From NCBI RefSeq assembly GCF_030816915.1, contig NZ_JAUSYN010000002.1, positions 5,965,501-6,029,500 on the forward strand: a DNA stretch of 64,000 bases, read 5' to 3'. Position 1 is the stretch's first letter; every line of letters starts with the position of its first letter. Below the pieces are notes generated by a model, which saw only the letters and a program-made list of their open reading frames with translations, searched no databases and had not been told where the DNA came from. Below, piece by piece: positions 57,827 to 64,000 of this stretch. Made by a program: the position numbers and the translations under genes. Source of the DNA: Streptomyces sp. B3I8 (GTDB lineage: Bacteria > Actinomycetota > Actinomycetes > Streptomycetales > Streptomycetaceae).

Positions 57827-59032
57827 GTGAGTATTCTGTCCGATCCCATCAAGAAACTTCCGCCGAACTCGAAGGGGAAGGTTCGATACCAGTTTGTTGT
57901 CGACGCAGGAATCGACCCCGAAACTGGTAAGCGTAAGCAGTTGAGGCGCACCTTCGACTCGTTGAAGGAAGCTAGGGCTGAGTACGCGAACATAACTAAT
58001 CGGCGGCATGATGGGTCGCTTGTGCCGCCCAACAAGATCACCGTGAATGAGTGGCTCGACCGATGGCTGGCCATGAAAGCGGAGGACCTCGAAGAAACCA
58101 CCATCTACAACTACCGGATTACCCTGGACCGAGTTCGGGGGAGGCTCGGCAGTATCCGTCTCCAGGACCTCACTGAAGAGCACGTGGAAGAGTGGAGGGA
58201 CTGGGCGCTGGCGCAAGGCCGCGTGCGTGGTAAAAGGGCCGGGACGCCACTCAGTGTCACGAGTGTGGATATGAGCCTTGCTCGGCTGAAGGAAGCGCTG
58301 GGGAGAGCCGTTACCCGCCGATTGGTGTACGTCAATGTCGCTGCGTACGTGACCATTCCTCGGAGGGCGCGCAAGGAAGAGCGGAAGACTAAAGAGGAGG
58401 TGCGGCCTTGGAATGTCCAGGAGGTTCAGAGATTCATACATGGAATTAGGGGTGAGCGGCTCTATGCTGCGCTTCTTCTTTCGCTGATGGGGCTTCGTCC
58501 AGCTGAAGTCTGCGGCCTCCGGTGGGAAGACGTTGACTTGGAGAACGCCACGATCGTCATTGCCAACACGCGCACGATGATGGGCAACCGGTACGTGGTG
58601 GAGAAGGACACCAAGTCTCTTGCGGGTGAGCGGGATCTGCCGCTGCCGGCGCTGGTGCTGGGAGCCCTCAAGGCATTCCGGGCTCTCCAAGCCGAGGAGA
58701 GGCTCGCCCTGGGGGAGGCGTACACAGTGTCGGGCTACGTGCTGGCGCACGAGGCGGGCGACGCCTTCACGATCAAGCAACTTCGCCGACGCGCGTACCG
58801 GCTTATGGAGCTCCTCGGGCTCCGCCGCGTCAGGCTCTACGACGCACGCTCGTCGTGCTTCACCTTCCTGGCCAACAACGGTGTCCCGGACCACATCCTC
58901 GCGCGATGGGCCGGACACACGAACGTAAAGACGACCAAACGGTGGTACGTCAAGCCGGACGTAGAGGATCTGCGCGGAGCCGCCACGACTTGGGATGGCC
59001 TGCACGGGGGTGCGGCGGAGGGGCAACAGTGA
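57827..59032 (+). CDS. Tyrosine site-specific integrase
   Basis: 401 aa. N-terminal arm-type and SAM-like core-binding domains (ITVNEWLDRWLAMKAEDLEETTIYNYRITLDRVRGRLG), then the catalytic domain: GLRPAEVCGLRW (Arg I), the Lys region, YDARSSCFTFLANNG (Arg II; the usual His two or three residues earlier is Tyr), AGHTNVKTTKRWYV (His and nucleophilic Tyr). The GTG at 57827 is only 1 nt from AAGGAG; an ATT at 57833 has ideal spacing, so the start is uncertain. Codon usage is less GC-biased than in neighbours, a sign of transfer. It marks the right edge of the accessory region. Confidence 0.9.
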   Translation: MSILSDPIKKLPPNSKGKVRYQFVVDAGIDPETGKRKQLRRTFDSLKEARAEYANITNRRHDGSLVPPNKITVNEWLDRWLAMKAEDLEETTIYNYRITLDRVRGRLGSIRLQDLTEEHVEEWRDWALAQGRVRGKRAGTPLSVTSVDMSLARLKEALGRAVTRRLVYVNVAAYVTIPRRARKEERKTKEEVRPWNVQEVQRFIHGIRGERLYAALLLSLMGLRPAEVCGLRWEDVDLENATIVIANTRTMMGNRYVVEKDTKSLAGERDLPLPALVLGALKAFRALQAEERLALGEAYTVSGYVLAHEAGDAFTIKQLRRRAYRLMELLGLRRVRLYDARSSCFTFLANNGVPDHILARWAGHTNVKTTKRWYVKPDVEDLRGAATTWDGLHGGAAEGQQ

Positions 59033-59498
59033 GCCACGCGGACTATCAGCCGAGCGACTTGCGAGCAGTATGGCCAGCAGGATTGGGGCGACGTGGATTC
59101 GAGGTCCGCTTGCTGGTTTTGGACCGGTGGCTGTCACTGAGAGCATGCGGCTACGGCCAAGCCGTCTACCAAGCGTTCACCGTGTGGTGTTCAAGCTGCT
59201 GTTGGGCGGGATTCCGGAAGGTTTCCAGGTGAGTCACACCGAGCCTCGTCCGTGCCACCACACTTGATGCTGCAACGCGAACTGCCTGGAGACCGTGATC
59301 AAAGGGAAAAGCGTTGCTCGTAGTGACTAAAGGAGGGCACGCCCCCGGAGGGCCCACTGTCGACACGGCCACGAGTGCATGGCGGATAACCTATGCCTGC
59401 GCTCTCGTCGGCAGGTCTGGCGGTGCCGGAGCGTGGCAAGGTCCGCGAGGTTCACCCCGGCGATGTGACATCTCGTGACAGATGAGAGGGTCAGGCGG
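59033..59498. other. Island/chromosome junction region, probable attachment site
   Basis: 466 bp between the integrase and pcaL. No tRNA gene or complete CDS found. By position it should hold the right attachment site and the pcaL promoter. A GC-rich inverted segment, GGGCACGCCCCCGGAGGGCCC, around 59337 is the most structured element. The left attachment site is outside the window, so no direct repeat can be confirmed. Confidence 0.45.
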
Positions 59499-60797
59499 GT
59501 GAGTGAGACACCGATGAACACCCTGCAATACCGCTTTGACGGGCCAGAAGACGCTCCGGTCCTGATCTTGGGTCCCTCACTGGGTACCACATGGCACATG
59601 TGGGACCGGCAGGTGCCCGAGTTGGGCAGACAGTGGCGGGTGCTGCGGTTCGATCTGCCCGGGCACGGGGGTGCGCCCGCGCACCCCGGCGGGTCCGTCG
59701 GTGATCTCGCCCGGCGGTTGCTGGCCACGCTCGACGCGCTCGGTGTACAGCGGTTCGGGTACGCGGGCTGCGCGTTCGGTGGCGCGCTCGGCCTCGAGCT
59801 GGCGCTGCGCCACCCCGAGCGGCTCGCCTCCCTCGTACTGATCGCCGCCTCGCCCCGGTTCGGCACGGCGGACGAGTTCCGCCAGCGCGGGGTGATCGTC
59901 CGCAGCAACGGACTCGACCCCATCGCGCGGACGTCTCCGGAGCGCTGGTTCACCGGCGGGTTCGCCGCCGCGCAGCCCGCGATCACCGAGTGGGCGGTGC
60001 AGATGGTCCGCACCACCGACCCCGGGTGCTACATCGCCGCCTGCGAGGCCCTCGCCACGTTCGACGTGCGGGACGAACTCGGCCGCATCGGCGTGCCCAC
60101 GCTCGTCCTGGCCGGCTCGGACGACCAGGTCACCGGGCCGGCCGAGGCCCGCACCCTGGTGGCGGGCATCCCCGACGCCCGGCTCGCGGTCGTCCCCGGC
60201 GCCTCCCACCTCGTCCCGGTCGAACAGCCCGGCGCCGTCACCGACCTGCTCGTGCGCCACTTCTCCAGCGCGTGGCAGCAGCCGATGTTCGACACGGCGA
60301 CCGGCCACATCCCGATCCCGGCCGTCCCGGTGGCGGCGGTGCCGGTCGCCGCTCCGTCGAACGCGCCCCTCGCGGCGATCGCCCCGGCCGCCGTCCAGCC
60401 CGAGCAGGTGGGCCGGCAGGACCCGCACGAGGCGGGGCTCAAGGTGCGCCGCGAGGTGCTCGGCGACGCCCACGTGGACCAGGAGCTGTCCGCGGCGGAC
60501 GAGTTCTCCGGCGACTTCCAGGAGTTCGTCACCCGCTACGCGTGGGGCGAGGTCTGGGACCGACCCGCCCTCGACCGCCGCGCGCGCAGCTGCGTCACGC
60601 TCGGCGCGCTGATCGCGGGCGGCCACACGGAGGAGCTCGGCCCGCACGTGCGCGCCGCGCTGCGCAACGGGCTGACCCCCGCCGAGATCAAGGAGGTGCT
60701 GCTGCAGACCGCCGTCTACTGCGGCATCCCCGCGGCGCACGCCGCCTTCCGGGTGGCCCAGCAGGTGATCCGCGAGGAGACCACGCCGGAGGAGTGA
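59499..60797 (+). CDS. pcaL: PcaL: 3-oxoadipate enol-lactonase / 4-carboxymuconolactone decarboxylase fusion
   Basis: 432 aa from GTG 59499 (alternatives GTG 59475, ATG 59514). Residues ~1-255 are an alpha/beta hydrolase (LGPSLGTTWHMWDRQ, GYAGCAFGGALGLELALRHPERL with Cys in the nucleophile-elbow position, SHLVPVEQPG). Residues ~310-432 are the decarboxylase domain (RREVLGDAHVDQELSAADEF..SGDFQEFVTRYAWGEVW, LRNGLTPAEIKEVLLQTAVYCGIPAAHAAF). Converts 4-carboxymuconolactone to 3-oxoadipate in the protocatechuate branch. No other pca gene is visible upstream, where the integrase lies. Confidence 0.92.
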   Translation: MSETPMNTLQYRFDGPEDAPVLILGPSLGTTWHMWDRQVPELGRQWRVLRFDLPGHGGAPAHPGGSVGDLARRLLATLDALGVQRFGYAGCAFGGALGLELALRHPERLASLVLIAASPRFGTADEFRQRGVIVRSNGLDPIARTSPERWFTGGFAAAQPAITEWAVQMVRTTDPGCYIAACEALATFDVRDELGRIGVPTLVLAGSDDQVTGPAEARTLVAGIPDARLAVVPGASHLVPVEQPGAVTDLLVRHFSSAWQQPMFDTATGHIPIPAVPVAAVPVAAPSNAPLAAIAPAAVQPEQVGRQDPHEAGLKVRREVLGDAHVDQELSAADEFSGDFQEFVTRYAWGEVWDRPALDRRARSCVTLGALIAGGHTEELGPHVRAALRNGLTPAEIKEVLLQTAVYCGIPAAHAAFRVAQQVIREETTPEE

Positions 60798-60885
60798 ACC
60801 GGGGCGCGGGTTCCGGGTGAGCCTGGCAGTCCGAGCACCATTCTGAGGTGCTCCGGGAGGGGCTCGGCGGGGGCAGGATGGAACC

Positions 60886-61521
60886 ATGAAGTTCACGAAG
60901 AAGACCCACTCCTGTGTCCGCCTCGAGAAGGACGGGCGCACCCTCGTCATCGATCCCGGCATGCTGAGCGAGGAGGACGCCGCGGTCGGCGCGGACGCCA
61001 TCCTGGTCACGCACGAGCACATCGACCACTTCGACGAGGGCCGGCTGCGGGCCGGTCTGGAAGCCAACCCCGAGGCCCGGATCTGGACCCTGAAGGCGGT
61101 CGCCGACAAGCTCTCGGCGGCGTTCCCCGGCCGCGTCCACACCGTGGGCCACGGCGACACGTTCACCGCCGCCGGCTTCGACGTCCAGGTCCACGGCGAG
61201 CTGCACGCCGTGATCCACCCCGACATCCCGCGCATCACCAACGTCGGCTATCTGATCGACGGCGGCACGGTCTTCCACCCCGGCGACGCGCTCACCGTCC
61301 CCGGCCATCCCGTCGAGACGCTGATGCTGCCGGTGATGGCCCCCTGGAACAAGATCGCTGAGATCATCGACTACGTCCGCGAGGTCAAGCCGCAGCGTGC
61401 GTACGACGTCCACGACGCGCTCCTGACCGACCTCGCCCGCCCCGTCTACGACGGCATGATCGGCGGTCTCGGTGGCGCGGAGCACCTGCGGCTCGGGTCC
61501 GGAGCCTCCGCCGAGCTCTGA
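60886..61521 (+). CDS. MBL-fold metallo-hydrolase
   Basis: 211 aa. VTHEHIDHFDEGRL gives HxHxDH; later His in HAVIHPDIPR and DGGTVFHPGDAL bind the second metal, the order of UlaG-like metallo-beta-lactamase-fold proteins. Typical chromosomal neighbour in Streptomyces. Substrate unknown. Confidence 0.9.
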   Translation: MKFTKKTHSCVRLEKDGRTLVIDPGMLSEEDAAVGADAILVTHEHIDHFDEGRLRAGLEANPEARIWTLKAVADKLSAAFPGRVHTVGHGDTFTAAGFDVQVHGELHAVIHPDIPRITNVGYLIDGGTVFHPGDALTVPGHPVETLMLPVMAPWNKIAEIIDYVREVKPQRAYDVHDALLTDLARPVYDGMIGGLGGAEHLRLGSGASAEL

Positions 61522-61601
61522 GCCGGTCGGAGTCATGAGCCGGTCGGAGCCATGAGCCGGTCCGGGCCGTGTTGTCAGTGCCGCCCGGTACGTTGTAGGG
61601 C

Positions 61602-62381
61602 ATGCGCATCGCGACCTGGAACGTGAACTCGATCACCGCTCGGCTGCCCCGGCTGCTCGCCTGGCTGGAGAGCAGCGGAACGGACGTGCTGTGCCTCCAG
61701 GAGGCCAAGACCACCGAGGAACAGTTCCCGTCCGACGCACTGCGCGAGCTGGGCTACGAGTCCGCGGTGCACGCGACCGGCCGGTGGAACGGCGTCGCGG
61801 TGGTCTCCCGCGTCGGCCTGGCGGACGTCGTCAAGGGCCTCCCCGGCGACCCCGGGTACGAGGGCGTCCAGGAACCCCGCGCGGTCTCCGCCACCTGCGG
61901 CCCGGTCCGCGTCTGGTCGGTGTACGTGCCCAACGGCCGCGAGGTCGACCACCCGCACTACGCCTACAAGCTCCAGTGGTTCGAGGCGCTGCGCGCGGCG
62001 GTCGCCGGGGACGCGGCGGGGGACCGCCCGTTCGCCGTCCTCGGCGACTACAACGTGGCCCCCGCCGACGACGACGTCTACGACCGCGCCGCCTTCGAGG
62101 GCTCCACCCACGTCACCCCCGCCGAGCGCGCCGCGCTCAGCTCCCTGCGCGAGGCGGGCCTGGCGGACGTGGTCCCACGCCCGCTGAAGTACGACCACCC
62201 CTACACGTACTGGGACTACCGCCAGCTCTGCTTCCCCAAGAACCGCGGCATGCGGATCGACCTGGTGTACGGCAACGAGCCGTTCGCCAAGGCCGTGCAG
62301 GACGCCTACGTGGACCGCGAGGAGCGCAAGGGCAAGGGCGCGTCGGACCACGCGCCGGTGGTGGTGGACCTGGACGTCTGA
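61602..62381 (+). CDS. xth: Exodeoxyribonuclease III
   Basis: 259 aa. MRIATWNVNSITARLPRLLAWL, CLQEAK (metal-binding Glu), YVPNGR (Tyr), LGDYNVAP (Asp/Asn), GMRIDLVYG, and SDHAPVV (catalytic His) are all present. AP endonuclease and 3'-5' exonuclease of base-excision repair. Housekeeping gene. Confidence 0.95.
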   Translation: MRIATWNVNSITARLPRLLAWLESSGTDVLCLQEAKTTEEQFPSDALRELGYESAVHATGRWNGVAVVSRVGLADVVKGLPGDPGYEGVQEPRAVSATCGPVRVWSVYVPNGREVDHPHYAYKLQWFEALRAAVAGDAAGDRPFAVLGDYNVAPADDDVYDRAAFEGSTHVTPAERAALSSLREAGLADVVPRPLKYDHPYTYWDYRQLCFPKNRGMRIDLVYGNEPFAKAVQDAYVDREERKGKGASDHAPVVVDLDV

Positions 62382-62429
62382 CGCCCGCCCCGCCGAGCCA
62401 CCGGCGTCACCCGCGCCGCCCGGCCCGCC

Positions 62430-64000
62430 TCACAGCAGCCGCAGGTCCACCGAGTCCGCCAGCGCGGCCAGCCCCGTCGGGCCGGGGTGCAGATGGTCGC
62501 CGCTGTCGTACTCCGCGCGCAGCCGCGCCGGGTGGCCCGGGTCGCGCAGGACGGCGTCGAAGTCGAGGACGCCGTCGAAGGTGCCGTCGGCGCGGCGCAG
62601 CCAGGCGTTGACGGCCGTCCGGTGGGCGTCCGCGGCGGCCGTGCACAGCGCCTCGCCCTGGCACGGGGCGATCGTGGCGGCCAGCACCCGGACCCCGCGC
62701 GCGTGCGCCCGCGTGCCCAGTTCCCGCAGCCCGGCGATCACCTGGTCCGCCGTGGCGCCCCAGCGGACGTCGTTGACGCCCTCGAAGACCACGGCGGTCC
62801 GCGCCGACGTCTGCGCCAGCACATCGCGGTCAAGCCGGTGCGCCGCGCTCACCCCGCCGGTGTCGGTGGAGACCCCGTCGCCCGGGTAGCGGTCGGCGAC
62901 CACCCGGTTCGCGGAGATCCCCTCGTCGAGCACCCCGTAGCGCGGCACTGCGCGCTGCCGCAGCAGCCGGTCGGCCAGCACGTTCGGCCAGCGTCGGTCG
63001 GTGTCAGTGCCGGACTTCTCGCCGTCGGTGATCGAGTCCCCGAGCGCCACCACCGTGCCCGGGCCGCCTCCCACGTCGACGCCGGTGAGGAACGGCCAGG
63101 TGGTCAGCGTCGAGGTGTACGCCCCGGGGCCGCTCTCGCCCGTATGGTCGCCCGGTTCGCTGAGGTACGACCGTTGCAGCGCGAGCCGGTGCACGGGCGC
63201 CGCCGTGACCGTGCCCGGCAGATGGAAGCTGACCAGTAGATCGGCGTCGGCGGGCACCGCGAACGGGACCGGATCGCTGACCGCCTGCGCACCCGCCGGC
63301 ACCGTCACGCCCCGCGCCCCGCCGAAGGCCAGCGGCACCGGTGTCCCGGCCGCCGCAGCCCCGGCGCCCCGCACCGCCACCGTCGCGCCGCCGAACCGCA
63401 CCGGCGTCGAGGCGAACGTGTTGTCGAACCGCAGCCGTGCCCGGGGCCCGCCGACGGAGGTGTGCACCACGAGCCGCAGGGTGCGGTCGGTCCAGGGGCC
63501 GACCGAGGTGTACCCGGAGGTCGCGGCGGCCCAGCTCCCCGTCCAGCCGCGCCCGGCCGGCCGCACCGGCGGTACCGACCGCACCGACAGCGCGAACACG
63601 TGCAGGTCGCGGTCGTGGGGCAGCGCGACGGACGCCACCGCCCGGTCGCGTACCAGCGGCACCGTCACCACGTACAGCCGTGCCCGCTCGGCGAGCGGTC
63701 CCGCGGGGGTGTTCAGACGCGGCAGCGCGACCGCCTTGGTGGCGAGGGGGCCGGTGCGCCAGTCGGGCGCGGCCAGCCGGTAGGCGGAACGCGAGCCGTC
63801 GGCGTACCGCACCGTGCCGGTGCCGCCCGCGGCGCCCCCGCCCCCTGCCCCGGTGCCGGGGCCGGTTCCGGCGACGAGGAACGCGAGCGCGTCGCCGCGG
63901 CCCCGCAGCCGGACCGACTGCCCGGCGGCCCGTACGTTGTCCGGCCTGCCCGGGGCCGTGCCCGGCCAGGTCAGCCGGGCACCCTGGACGGTCAGCACGC
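62430..64000 (-). CDS. SGNH/GDSL hydrolase, 5' end cut by the window edge
   Basis: At least 522 residues visible, running off the right edge. C-terminal SGNH domain: VVALGDSITDG (Ser), ISANRV (Gly/Asn block), VFEGVNDV (Asn), and SGDHLHPGPTG (Asp-x-x-His). The N-terminal ~250 residues are beta-rich, Ala/Gly-rich, as in secreted Streptomyces lipase-like SGNH proteins. The signal peptide is probably beyond the edge. Confidence 0.9.
   Translation of the reverse strand, partial: VLTVQGARLTWPGTAPGRPDNVRAAGQSVRLRGRGDALAFLVAGTGPGTGAGGGGAAGGTGTVRYADGSRSAYRLAAPDWRTGPLATKAVALPRLNTPAGPLAERARLYVVTVPLVRDRAVASVALPHDRDLHVFALSVRSVPPVRPAGRGWTGSWAAATSGYTSVGPWTDRTLRLVVHTSVGGPRARLRFDNTFASTPVRFGGATVAVRGAGAAAAGTPVPLAFGGARGVTVPAGAQAVSDPVPFAVPADADLLVSFHLPGTVTAAPVHRLALQRSYLSEPGDHTGESGPGAYTSTLTTWPFLTGVDVGGGPGTVVALGDSITDGEKSGTDTDRRWPNVLADRLLRQRAVPRYGVLDEGISANRVVADRYPGDGVSTDTGGVSAAHRLDRDVLAQTSARTAVVFEGVNDVRWGATADQVIAGLRELGTRAHARGVRVLAATIAPCQGEALCTAAADAHRTAVNAWLRRADGTFDGVLDFDAVLRDPGHPARLRAEYDSGDHLHPGPTGLAALADSVDLRLL

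Noticed and set aside
59033..59498. tRNA gene as integration target at the junction
   Set aside because: No cloverleaf or conserved TTCGA-type loop could be assembled on either strand by eye.

Overview
The DNA is very GC-rich, with strong third-position GC bias, GTG/TTG starts and 4-nt start/stop overlaps. It encodes a conservon, a WhiB-like protein, DUF397/DUF5753-type regulators, DUF5999 and a PcaL fusion protein. All of this points to a Streptomyces or close relative. Almost everything left of about 59.1 kb looks accessory. The last 4.5 kb (PcaL, an MBL-fold hydrolase, exonuclease III and an SGNH hydrolase) looks like ordinary chromosome. A tyrosine integrase sits exactly at that junction.

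Left end (1-4.5 kb, minus strand): a transfer/replication module. It holds a small CPEC protein, a membrane Spd-like protein, a WhiB-HTH protein, a phage-type zinc-finger protein and a helix-turn-helix replication-type protein. Two DNA-level repeat sets lie inside these coding regions: about 18 copies of GGTCCCC/GGGGACC in the Spd-like gene, and iteron-like GTGCCGGTTTCCGGTAC repeats at 23-bp spacing in the rep-like gene. They suggest a transfer locus and an origin. Divergently, 5.3-9.0 kb carries an XRE / ImmA-IrrE / MAB_1171c-like membrane protein / amidase cassette. An HNH nuclease and an orphan gene follow.

Centre (11-34.4 kb): the most unusual part. A minus-strand operon runs from a 40-aa peptide gene through an ABC exporter, a triple-NUDIX protein, two methyltransferases, NUDIX-kinase and GNAT-NUDIX fusions, a VanX-like dipeptidase and a methyltransferase-NUDIX-PIMT-like fusion. 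Next to it a divergent pair of operons surrounds a 92-aa peptide made of seven GMRPD repeats plus one GMTPD. The minus arm encodes a LysRS-like enzyme, a TauD-type oxygenase and an AlkC-type DNA glycosylase. The plus arm encodes the repeat peptide, a desaturase, an amidinotransferase, a JmjC-like cupin, a haem-oxygenase-like di-iron protein, a GFA-fold protein, a DDAH-like pentein, a cation/proton antiporter and a nitroreductase. I read this as an undescribed peptide-templated biosynthetic cluster in which Arg (two penteins) and perhaps Asp (two PIMT-like enzymes) of the repeats are modified. AlkC is a possible self-protection enzyme against a DNA-alkylating product. The product is unknown and the scheme is inference.

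34.6-59 kb: a zinc-ribbon/Vsr-like/helicase-associated nuclease; an XRE regulator; a DUF6624-like protein and a LuxR-type protein; a complete conservon (cvnA-D) with CYP157-like and CYP154-like P450s; a GH15 enzyme; DUF5999 and anti-sigma-type ATPase genes facing each other across shared CCCCACTTC tandem boxes; an aldo/keto reductase; a five-gene operon (two related regulators, asparaginase, PPC-domain protein, NUDIX); an XRE/DUF397 pair with a strong terminator; and the integrase. The core genes follow.
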